Shown: positions 33,567 to 40,434 of the stretch, in pieces | Layout: each line of letters starts with the position of its first letter | Position numbering within the stretch: position 1 is the stretch's first letter | Origin: Candidatus Nanoarchaeia archaeon | GTDB taxonomy: Archaea > Nanobdellota > Nanobdellia > Woesearchaeales > SKIA01 | Length of the DNA: 64,000 nt | Reading direction: 5' to 3' | Assembly (NCBI GenBank): GCA_028279685.1 | Contig: JANQNG010000038.1 | Coordinates: 1-64,000, forward strand | Notes under the pieces: model-generated | What the model saw: the letters and a program-made list of their open reading frames with translations, nothing else | Told to the model about the DNA's origin: nothing | Database searches by the model: none | Made by a program: the position numbers and the translations under genes

Positions 33567-34534
33567 TCTTCGAATATCACCTTCTCAGCTGGGAATATGT
33601 AGTCTTCGCCCATTATGGCTGTTTCTGTTTTCTGAATAATATTTGAGAATTCTTCTGTAAGATCAGAAATAATCTTAGTATACTCTAAGTAAGATTCACA
33701 CATAATCTCAAGCTCCACATCCCAAGGACTGATTTGTTTAACCATATGTATAATCTGAGGTATCTTTCTAGTATATTCCATCAGTTTCTCTTCATCTTTT
33801 CTATTTAGATTTCTAAAATAAAGAAACGTTTTGAAGAATTCATGACCAAGTTTATTGTGGTTTATAGAAGCCATATATCTGTAAATAATCTTCTTTTCTT
33901 CTATTCTTTTTAATCTATTTCTGATTTTGTCAATACTAATATTATGTTTTCTTGCAATTGCAGCAATATTCACTCTTGAATTTTTAAAAAACTCTTTGAG
34001 AATAATTTTTTCTATAGGGTCAAGAGTGAAATTTTCGAGTTGACGAAACCCTTCTTTCCAGTCAGCTTCTGCTTGGTAAAAAAATGTTTTATCACATTTG
34101 TATATACCTACGAGTATGGCTGTGTGGCTTTCTAGAATAAGATCCTTGAATTTAGAGAAAATATCATTCTTTAGATCAAAGAATTCTCTATTGTTTTTTA
34201 CGAAATAAGTTAGTCCTGCATTCCATGCTCCTTCAGCAAGTCCTAGCCATAATAATCTCTTATCATTATTAACATAATCAACAAATTCTTTCTTTTCTTC
34301 AGGTTTATTGGCTAAGTTCAGATAGATTTTTGCACTAAGATAACCTATTTTTGTTGGATCTAACCATATAGTAAATCCTTGGATGATATTATTTTCCTGT
34401 AATTGCTTGATTCTGTATCTTACCGATTCCTTGCTTCTTCCTACTAATTTAGCAAGTTTAGTGTCTGGAATTCTTGAGTTCTTATCTAACTCATAAAGAA
34501 TTCTCTTATCTATTTTGTCAAGCTTATATGTCAT
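33563..34534 (-). CDS. Double Lrp/AsnC-like transcription regulator
   Basis: Two Lrp-type units are fused. Each begins with an HTH (LDKIDKRILYELDKNSRIPD with RSKESVRYRIKQLQENNII; then DPIEKIILKEFFKNSRVNIA with ISIDKIRNRLKRIEEKKII) and continues with an RAM-like alpha/beta domain. Single Lrp proteins are about 150 residues; 323 equals two. Such proteins usually sense amino acids or nucleobases; the ligand is unknown. A TATA box (TTTATAAAAA, near 34560) is about 26 bp upstream. A second protein of the same design is at 56581. Confidence 0.82.
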   Translation of the reverse strand: MTYKLDKIDKRILYELDKNSRIPDTKLAKLVGRSKESVRYRIKQLQENNIIQGFTIWLDPTKIGYLSAKIYLNLANKPEEKKEFVDYVNNDKRLLWLGLAEGAWNAGLTYFVKNNREFFDLKNDIFSKFKDLILESHTAILVGIYKCDKTFFYQAEADWKEGFRQLENFTLDPIEKIILKEFFKNSRVNIAAIARKHNISIDKIRNRLKRIEEKKIIYRYMASINHNKLGHEFFKTFLYFRNLNRKDEEKLMEYTRKIPQIIHMVKQISPWDVELEIMCESYLEYTKIISDLTEEFSNIIQKTETAIMGEDYIFPAEKVIFED

Positions 34535-34666
34535 TTTATACTAAAATATTGTAATTTTTTATAAATTTTTCCATTTTTTAAGCAAAATATGATAGATAAT
34601 TTAAAGTACTTATAAGAACTACTATAAAGTAGAAACACAAATGATGTTTCAAAAAGAGAAAAGAAA

Positions 34667-35284
34667 ATGATAGAAAAAACATTCAAAGAAAGATACACAG
34701 ATTTAGAAAAAAAGGTTCAAAAACTGAAAGATAAACTGAAAGATACTGGTGCTAGGGTTAATGAATCTCTGATAATGGATGATTTTAGAGACTATGAAGC
34801 AAAAAAAATTCAATCATACAAAACTAAAAAAGAAACTGAAGTAAACTTGGCAGGAAAAATAAAAAAAATTGGAGATATTGTGTTAATTGGAATTTCTTCA
34901 AAAATTATTCTACCAGAGTATGGTGTATTTAACATAAACTATGAAATTGCATTTGCTAAAGAAAATAAAATTAGAATGGTTATTCCATTGCCAGATAGTT
35001 GTTGCTATAATAGCGGAAAAGGACACAAATCTTTTGTTGAAATACCTGACGGACTTATTGTACTGAATCCTTATTGTGGCGGTCGCAGCTGGGATAATGG
35101 GGAATTTCGAACACATTACTATTCAGAAGAAGAAACCAATGCTCGTATGTTTTCAAGAAGAAATCAAATGTTTCAAGCAGAAACAACAGAAGAAGTCTTT
35201 GAAATACTTAAGAAATGGAATACATTCGATGGAGAAGTTGCAAAGGATTATTATAAGATCTTGGAGGCTTATAGGAATTTCTAG
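34667..35284 (+). CDS. Unknown protein with N-terminal coiled coil, 205 aa
   Basis: Residues 1-40 are a likely coiled coil (YTDLEKKVQKLKDKLKDTG). The rest is an alpha/beta domain with VLIGISSKIILPEYGVFN, MVIPLPDSCCYN and GLIVLNPYCGGRSWDNGEF, including three Cys that might bind metal. No family was recognised. A TATA-like CTTATAAG near 34611 precedes a leader of about 30 nt. The next gene starts 31 bp after the stop behind AGAGGT, so they probably form an operon. Confidence 0.6.
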   Translation: MIEKTFKERYTDLEKKVQKLKDKLKDTGARVNESLIMDDFRDYEAKKIQSYKTKKETEVNLAGKIKKIGDIVLIGISSKIILPEYGVFNINYEIAFAKENKIRMVIPLPDSCCYNSGKGHKSFVEIPDGLIVLNPYCGGRSWDNGEFRTHYYSEEETNARMFSRRNQMFQAETTEEVFEILKKWNTFDGEVAKDYYKILEAYRNF

Positions 35285-35314
35285 GTCTTGAGTTTCAAAA
35301 AGAGGTAAGAAAAA

Positions 35315-36043
35315 ATGAAAGATAAAACAATGGCTTACTTGCCACCAAAAAAATTTTTCAAGAATCATGTTGTGTTGCAAACTGGAATCGTTTGTGGGTT
35401 GGCAAATTTGGCAGTGTTGAGTGCTATTGCGTATACGACTGATCATAATATTGTATACTTTGCTGAAACAGCCTCGATACAGATAGAGCATATTGCAGAA
35501 GCTGCAAAAGCTGCAAAGCAAGCTTATCAAATTGGAGGGATTGGTGCGCTTGCAATCTTTGGCATTGGTGCAATTACAGATTATTTTGTGACCAGAAAGA
35601 AAGGTGATAAAATGAAAGATGAAAAACTACTTCAAAAAGTTATAGAAGAATTGCCAGAGGATTTCTGGTTGAAAAGTGAAAAAGAGCTTGAGATGGAGGA
35701 GCAAGGATATAGATTGTTCGGCAACCATCAAGAAGGATTCAATACGCGAACAAGTTTGCGTTTAGAACTCTTAAAATGGGATAGTAAGTGTAAATATCAA
35801 GATCGTGTAGATGTTGATGAAGCATATGACAAAAGAGGAACTATGTTGAATGATGCTGGAAGCTTGTATATCAAAGCACCGGAATTAATTATTCCTGAGC
35901 GTGCTGTGCTCAGAGATTGGGAAACAATGACTGATGTTCCTTATACAGGAGAACATATAGATGAATTGATTGAACACGCAAAAGAATGCAACGAAATGTT
36001 TGAGAATATGCCATACGAAAAAAGCAAGTATTTTGATATATGA
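35315..36043 (+). CDS. Unknown membrane protein, 242 aa
   Basis: Two hydrophobic segments (VVLQTGIVCGLANLAVLSAI and YQIGGIGALAIFGIGAI) lie in the first 90 residues, separated by an Ala/Glu-rich helix (ASIQIEHIAEAAKAAK). The remaining 140 residues are charged and cytoplasmic or external (EELPEDFWLKSEKELEMEE). Not recognised. The ribosome site AAGAGGTAAG precedes the ATG. It is probably co-transcribed with the coiled-coil protein upstream and may anchor it to the membrane, which is an inference from context only. Confidence 0.6.
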   Translation: MKDKTMAYLPPKKFFKNHVVLQTGIVCGLANLAVLSAIAYTTDHNIVYFAETASIQIEHIAEAAKAAKQAYQIGGIGALAIFGIGAITDYFVTRKKGDKMKDEKLLQKVIEELPEDFWLKSEKELEMEEQGYRLFGNHQEGFNTRTSLRLELLKWDSKCKYQDRVDVDEAYDKRGTMLNDAGSLYIKAPELIIPERAVLRDWETMTDVPYTGEHIDELIEHAKECNEMFENMPYEKSKYFDI

Positions 36044-36080
36044 TTTTTTTTCGTATTATTTTCGGGAAATCAACCAAAAT

Positions 36081-36114
36081 CTTTATATAATACATTGTAT
36101 TTCATTGTAATACG
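36081..36114 (+). promoter_or_regulatory. Promoter/operator of the RHH antitoxin
   Basis: CTTTATATAA (36081-36090) is the TATA box. Two direct repeats CATTGTA (36093-36099 and 36103-36109), one helical turn apart, lie between it and the ATG at 36115, as expected for cooperative binding of ribbon-helix-helix dimers. Confidence 0.6.
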
Positions 36115-36384
36115 ATGGAAATAGTGTCTGTACGATTCACTGATGACGTGCTCAAGAACATGGATAAGGCCATCAAGAAGAATAACTTCAATTCAAGGAC
36201 TGAGTTTATTAGAGAATCAGTTAGAAAGAACTTAAGCGAAGTAAATCGAGAACAAGTTATGAAAGAATTTCTTAAACTAGCAGGAACTTCAAAAGTCAAA
36301 ACACCAATAGAAGAAGATAGAAAGATAAGAGAAGAAGTAAGTGAGGAATTCTTTAAAGAACTAGAAAAAAGATTTACTAAATAA
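36115..36384 (+). CDS. Ribbon-helix-helix (CopG-type) antitoxin-like regulator
   Basis: EIVSVRFTDDVLKNMDKAIK and NSRTEFIRESVRKNL give a clear ribbon-helix-helix fold in residues 2-42. A Lys/Glu-rich tail (EEDRKIREEVSEEFFKELEKR) is typical of the toxin-wrapping part of antitoxins. The leaderless promoter carries two CATTGTA repeats for autoregulation. Instead of an overlapping downstream toxin, a PIN-domain gene lies convergent with an 8-bp 3' overlap, so the pair would be transcribed toward each other. Confidence 0.8.
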   Translation: MEIVSVRFTDDVLKNMDKAIKKNNFNSRTEFIRESVRKNLSEVNREQVMKEFLKLAGTSKVKTPIEEDRKIREEVSEEFFKELEKRFTK

Positions 36385-36796
36385 TCTCTTGGGGTCTTTT
36401 TGCTTTAGTAATATTACGAAGATCTTGGATTAAATGTTTATCTTGAGATACTAAGACTGCATTATATTTTTTTGCTTGAAGAGCAAATAAACAATCAATT
36501 TTAGGAAGATTTCTTTCTTGTGAAAGTTGTTTAGCATAATTAAAATCCTTCTCATCGATATCAATTCTTTTTAAGGTATTAGTTAAAAAGAGAAAATTAA
36601 GCATAGTGTTTATTTCTTCAGAAGAATATTGTTTTCTGAGTTCCCAGATTAATGCTTCAGAGAATAAGATAATTTCTTTGTTCGATATTATTTTCTTAAA
36701 TAGTTGATATGCAAATTTACCTAAAGGATTTCCTGATTTACTATATCTGTATTCGTAAAAGTCTCTCCATATACAGGTGTCAAAAAAATATTTCAT
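36377..36796 (-). CDS. PIN-domain protein convergent with the RHH antitoxin
   Basis: Typical PIN features: MKYFFDTCIWRDF with D6, SEALIWELRKQ with Glu, LPKIDCLFALQAKKY with Asp and LVSQDKHLIQDL with the last acidic residue. At 139 residues it is the usual size for a VapC-like RNase. It lies tail-to-tail with the RHH gene rather than downstream of it. The pair may still be a toxin-antitoxin module with antisense transcription, or the PIN protein may be independent. TATTAAAC near 36819 lies about 23 bp upstream of the ATG. Confidence 0.78.
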   Translation of the reverse strand: MKYFFDTCIWRDFYEYRYSKSGNPLGKFAYQLFKKIISNKEIILFSEALIWELRKQYSSEEINTMLNFLFLTNTLKRIDIDEKDFNYAKQLSQERNLPKIDCLFALQAKKYNAVLVSQDKHLIQDLRNITKAKRPQEII

Positions 36797-36856
36797 ATTC
36801 TGGAAAAATAATGTTGTTTAATATGTGTTTCTTGTTTTTTTTCGTGATATTTCCGA

Positions 36857-37507
36857 TTATCTTGAACTCTTCACACCAATCTTCCTGCAATATTTCTCAA
36901 TAGGACATTTACTACACCATGGACTAATTGGAACACATATATTTTGTCCAAAAGCGACTAAGTATGTATTGAAGGTGGTCCAGTATTTTTGAGGGAGTTT
37001 CTTTCGTAATGCCATTTCTGTCTCTAATGGATTCTTTGTTTTGACATAACCTAACCGATTAGTAATCTTATGTACATGAGTATCAACACATACTGCAGGT
37101 TTATTGAATGCAACAGCCACAACTAAATTCGCTGTTTTCCTTCCTACTCCAGGCAATTCAACTAACTCTTCAACGGTAGAAGGAATCTTTCCATTGAATT
37201 TCTCTTTCACAACATCAGGTAATAACTTCATATTCTTTGCTTTCGTCTTATAGAAGCCAACAGGATAAATTAATTTCTCTAATTCATTTACAGGAATCTT
37301 CTTCAAATCATTGAAGTTCTTCACTTTCTTGTATAATCGTTCAGCAGCTTGAGCAGTGACTTCATCCTTTGTTCTTGCAGACATAATCGTAGCCAATAAA
37401 ACCTTAAATGGATCCTTCGTTTGCACCTGAATCAATTCCGCAACAGGAACCCTCCATTTAGGATATTCTCTTTTCAATATCTTATGAATTGAGTCGATGT
37501 CTGTCAT
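36857..37507 (-). CDS. nth: Endonuclease III (DNA glycosylase/AP lyase)
   Basis: Removes oxidised pyrimidines and cleaves abasic sites in base excision repair. The helix-hairpin-helix ELPGVGRKTANLVVAVAF contains the catalytic Lys region, VDTHVHKITNRLG holds the catalytic Asp, and the [4Fe-4S] cluster motif is CVPISPWCSKCPIEKYC (CX6CX2CX5C). The ATG at 37507 gives 216 residues, the family length. An ATG at 37621 would add 38 hydrophobic residues and run into the tRNA-like region. GATATTTAAT at about 37528-37538 is centred about 26 bp upstream of 37507. Confidence 0.94.
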   Translation of the reverse strand: MTDIDSIHKILKREYPKWRVPVAELIQVQTKDPFKVLLATIMSARTKDEVTAQAAERLYKKVKNFNDLKKIPVNELEKLIYPVGFYKTKAKNMKLLPDVVKEKFNGKIPSTVEELVELPGVGRKTANLVVAVAFNKPAVCVDTHVHKITNRLGYVKTKNPLETEMALRKKLPQKYWTTFNTYLVAFGQNICVPISPWCSKCPIEKYCRKIGVKSSR

Positions 37508-37622
37508 AGAATAAGTAAGTAGTAAGATGATTAAATATCTTCCGGTTCTCCTCGTGATTATCGCGAAAATTTCTAAGTAACGCATATTAATGATTAGTTT
37601 TTTTGATGAATTAGTGTACAAT

Positions 37623-37728
37623 GCTGTGGACGCCTAATCAGGTTAGGCACCTCCCTCAAGAGGAGGATCCCAGACCACGGGATTGCGGGTTCGAAACCGT
37701 ACTCTCGGCGATTATCCCGTCCACAGCG
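37623..37728 (+). tRNA. tRNA-Leu(CAA)-like gene with a T-loop intron
   Basis: Acceptor GCTGTGG (37623-37629) pairs perfectly with CCACAGC (37721-37727). The D-arm GCC/GGC holds GG at 37641-37642. The anticodon arm CCTCC/GGAGG has loop CTCAAGA, anticodon CAA at 37657-37659. The long variable arm ATCCC/GGGAT marks a class II tRNA. The T-stem GCGGG (37685-37689) pairs with CCCGT (37716-37720) only if 19 nt (37696-37714) are removed. That region folds into a bulge-helix-bulge with 3-nt bulges AAA and TAT; cutting after the second base of each restores the loop TTCGAAT. Oddities: A instead of U at position 8 and G as discriminator, so it may be diverged or decaying. Confidence 0.7.
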
Positions 37729-37766
37729 TACACTACTTCTTAACCAATTTGAAAAAGAAAAAAAGA

Positions 37767-37881
37767 CACCTAATCAGGTATCCCGACCACGGTATGTTTT
37801 GAAAAGTTTCCGAAATATATAAACTTTGTGAATGTATGAGATTGAGGATCCTCGATCAGGTACGAGAGCCACTCACTGCGG
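37767..37881 (+). repeat. Two tRNA-Leu-like fragments downstream
   Basis: CCTAATCAGGTATCCCGACC plus ACGG (about 37769-37792) combines the D-arm and variable-arm wording of the tRNA-Leu-like gene with the anticodon arm deleted. GATCAGGTACGAGAGCCAC (about 37854-37872) is a more distant third copy inside a D-arm-like hairpin CTCG/CGAG. A TATA-like AAATATATAAAC (37813-37824) stands about 25-30 bp before the third. They may be decayed duplications or small transcripts. Confidence 0.45.
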
Positions 37882-39345
37882 TATTTTCACAATAAACTCA
37901 GAACCTTTGCCTAATTGACTTTTTACATCAATTGTTCCATTGTGTAATTCAACAATACCTTTTACTATAGCCAATCCAAGACCTGATCCTCCTGCTGAAC
38001 GAGTCATGTGACTTTCAACCTGATAGAATTTATCGAATAATTTAGGAATGTCATTTTTAGGTATGCCTACGCCATTGTCTTTAACAGTAAAAGTGAAATG
38101 ATGAGCATTTTTTCTTGCACGAACAGTTATTTTTCCTTTTTTCTTCGTAAATTTCAATGCGTTTGTCAGTAAATTAATGAACACTTGCTTGAATCTTTGA
38201 GGATCTATCTTTACAGTGAAATTAGAGGGGATGTCGAATTGAAGACGAATCCCTTCTTGATTGGCAATTTTCTTGTAGGAAATATCTTTTGCAAGATCAG
38301 AGAGATCATACTTTGTAATATTCAATTTGAGTTTTTTGTCTTGGATTCGTGAAACAGTCAGATGGTCATCTATGATATGAGATAATCGCATACTTTCTCT
38401 TTTTACGCGCTCCATGAGCTTTTTTTGCTGATTATTTAATGGGCCGAGAGTTTTTTTCAAGAGCAAATCAAGATACAGTTTTATCGAAGTAATAGGTGTC
38501 TTTAGTTCGTGACTTACTACACTAATAAATGAATCTTTCAAACGTCCTAACTCTTTCTCATGAGCAAGTTTCTCTTTAGCTGTTTTTACTTGTTTACGTA
38601 GTGTTGCTTTGTCGACGAGTTTAAGATAAATAACTCGTGTAAAAAGCAAGATAGCTATGAATGGCCAAGGGTGTGACAGAACAAGAAGGCTTGCATTTCT
38701 ACTATCATAGAATATATAATTGACAATATGAATAACGGGATTGACCATATAAATAAGAAATGCAATAATAGCATTTCCGAAATACTTATCAATTTTTCTT
38801 GTGTAATTAAGGATGAGAATAATTGGCAATGTGAAACTGAAGATTTTCAACATCTGAAATACGAAGAAGAATAGATGTTTACGGATCAGTACTTCTCCAG
38901 GAGGAAAAACTGCTGAATACCAGAAAAAAAATAAAATGAAGAAAATACCAATCAATACATAGGTTTGGAGCTTGACAACATTTTCGAAAGCTTTTTTTCT
39001 AAAGAGTCTAGAAGTGAAAGAGTTACCAATCAATAACATACCAAGTATTTCGAAGAAATTTGAAATAGGAAATATCCACTGGGCTAATGCGTCGTAATTA
39101 TATCCGAGAAAAGAGACATGCGCAAATACAACAATAATAATGAGTTTCTGTAGTGCAAGGAAACTAAATGAAATAATGAGATAAAAAAGTTCTTTCGCTT
39201 TTGTTCTTGTCCATTCACTTGTTATCATATAGGCCACAATAAGAAGTACAAAAAATTCAACACCAGCCTTAAGTAATTCTCCTCCTGCAGTACCTAAGAA
39301 TAAGTTGAAGAGGTGATACAGTTGTAGCAGGTTTTCAAACACCAT
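37873..39345 (-). CDS. Membrane sensor histidine kinase
   Basis: Residues 1-245 contain about seven membrane helices without an obvious extracytoplasmic domain, suggesting sensing within the membrane. A linker coiled coil leads to the HisKA motif SVVSHELKTPITS with H279. The ATPase domain follows with N-box VFINLLTNALKF, DNGVGIPKNDIPKLFDKFYQ and GGSGLGLAIVKGIVELH. It autophosphorylates and should pass phosphate to the response regulator encoded just upstream on the same strand. The ribosome site AGGTG lies directly after a hairpin in the 94-bp spacer. The signal is unknown. Confidence 0.93.
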   Translation of the reverse strand: MVFENLLQLYHLFNLFLGTAGGELLKAGVEFFVLLIVAYMITSEWTRTKAKELFYLIISFSFLALQKLIIIVVFAHVSFLGYNYDALAQWIFPISNFFEILGMLLIGNSFTSRLFRKKAFENVVKLQTYVLIGIFFILFFFWYSAVFPPGEVLIRKHLFFFVFQMLKIFSFTLPIILILNYTRKIDKYFGNAIIAFLIYMVNPVIHIVNYIFYDSRNASLLVLSHPWPFIAILLFTRVIYLKLVDKATLRKQVKTAKEKLAHEKELGRLKDSFISVVSHELKTPITSIKLYLDLLLKKTLGPLNNQQKKLMERVKRESMRLSHIIDDHLTVSRIQDKKLKLNITKYDLSDLAKDISYKKIANQEGIRLQFDIPSNFTVKIDPQRFKQVFINLLTNALKFTKKKGKITVRARKNAHHFTFTVKDNGVGIPKNDIPKLFDKFYQVESHMTRSAGGSGLGLAIVKGIVELHNGTIDVKSQLGKGSEFIVKIPQ

Positions 39346-39356
39346 TATTCACACCT

Positions 39357-39399
39357 GCAGAATCTCATTGATTCTGCGTCAGCACTCCTCTGCGAGGAG
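39357..39399 (-). promoter_or_regulatory. Two hairpins between response regulator and kinase genes
   Basis: GCAGAATC/GATTCTGC (39357-39377, 8-bp stem) and CTCCTC/GAGGAG (39385-39399, 6-bp stem) are perfect stems in the intercistronic mRNA. The first ends immediately before the AGGTG ribosome site of the kinase, so folding could set the ratio of regulator to kinase. Confidence 0.6.
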
Positions 39400-39439
39400 A
39401 GAACACCTCTTTTTGACAGTCGTTTAGCTAGTCTATTGT

Positions 39440-39811
39440 TTATTTATGATTGAGGACTTGCTTCACGACATGCAGCAATTCGTCCATCTCAAATGGTTTG
39501 CAGATGTAATCATCTGCGCCAATTTCCATTCCTATCATTTCATCTTTTTCTGTGTCTTTGGCAGTAACCATTACAATTTTCAGATCTTTGTTTCGAGCAT
39601 CTGCCCTGAGCTTTTTGCAGACTTCCACTCCGTCGACCTTTGGCATCATAAGATCGAGGATAATTAAGTCAGGATCAAAGTAAGGCACCTTCTTGAGGCC
39701 TTCATCACCGTCTGCAGCTATGTCTACTTCATAGCCTCCTGTCTCGAGAATCATCTTTTCAGCTTCAGCAATATTCTTATCGTCTTCAACTACTAAAATC
39801 TTTGTGACCAT
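39440..39811 (-). CDS. CheY-like response regulator
   Basis: A stand-alone receiver domain of 123 residues with the acidic pocket D10/D11 (VVEDDKN), phosphoacceptor D53 (LIILDLMMPKVDG), conserved Thr (MVTAKD) and Lys (YICKPFE). No output domain is attached, so it acts through protein contacts, as is common in archaea. It is the first gene of the two-component operon. A TATA box (CTTTATAAAC, 39832-39841) is centred about 26 bp before the ATG. Partner: the histidine kinase downstream. Confidence 0.94.
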   Translation of the reverse strand: MVTKILVVEDDKNIAEAEKMILETGGYEVDIAADGDEGLKKVPYFDPDLIILDLMMPKVDGVEVCKKLRADARNKDLKIVMVTAKDTEKDEMIGMEIGADDYICKPFEMDELLHVVKQVLNHK

Positions 39812-39842
39812 AAAAATATAGAAAGGGCATTTGTTTATAAAG

Positions 39843-40391
39843 TTACTCTATGCTTTTGAATTCAGCTCGCTTGAGTTCTCGTCGCTTACGTTCAAGCCAA
39901 CGGTAGACTGATGCATGAGGGCTTCCGCTAAGAATCATCGAGATAGCTTTTTTCGCAACAGGGACATAATCAATAACACCTATAATAGCAACTGTTTTTC
40001 CATAAACACAGAGAAAACATTCTGTAAGCTGTTCCACTGTCCTTCTGCACTTACCTTTCTCCCCTATAACCCTTCCTTTGAGCCTCAGTTGCTGATTTTT
40101 CCTACCTTTAGCGTATTCATCAAGACTAATAAGCTCAAAGGCATAGTCTTGTTTCAAAAGCAGATGGGCAATTTCTGGGTTGAATCCTCTTGCGATAGCC
40201 TTGATAACTTCTCTTGTTGTGTAGAGTGAGATGGCATCGCTTCCTGTGATCATAACATCTCCTTCTTTAGAATCGACAGTAATTGCTATTTTCATCTCTT
40301 CTTCTAATTCTTTCTTGATTTTACCTTCTTTGCCTATCAAAACAGCAATCCTATCTTTCGGAATTTTGAGATCATAGCTGAATTCTTCCAT
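39843..40391 (-). CDS. KH-domain protein, archaeal Dim2/Pno1-like
   Basis: Two KH domains are seen: IPKDRIAVLIGKEGKIKKEL with the GKEG loop, and RLKGRVIGEKGKCRRTVEQL with GEKG. The overall 182-residue layout and the ending VYRWLERKRRELK match archaeal Dim2, which binds the 3' end of 16S rRNA during small-subunit assembly. In many archaea it lies beside eIF1A and Rio1 genes; here it does not. A TATA box (CCTTATAAAC, about 40412-40420) lies about 25 bp upstream. Confidence 0.88.
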   Translation of the reverse strand: MEEFSYDLKIPKDRIAVLIGKEGKIKKELEEEMKIAITVDSKEGDVMITGSDAISLYTTREVIKAIARGFNPEIAHLLLKQDYAFELISLDEYAKGRKNQQLRLKGRVIGEKGKCRRTVEQLTECFLCVYGKTVAIIGVIDYVPVAKKAISMILSGSPHASVYRWLERKRRELKRAEFKSIE

Positions 40392-40434
40392 GATTCCAGC
40401 GGAGTTAATGGCTGTTTATAAGGATTTTGCATTC

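Noticed and set aside
37508..37621. 38-residue N-terminal extension of endonuclease III
   Set aside because: The extension is not family-like and would begin beyond the leaderless TATA box that fits the ATG at 37507.
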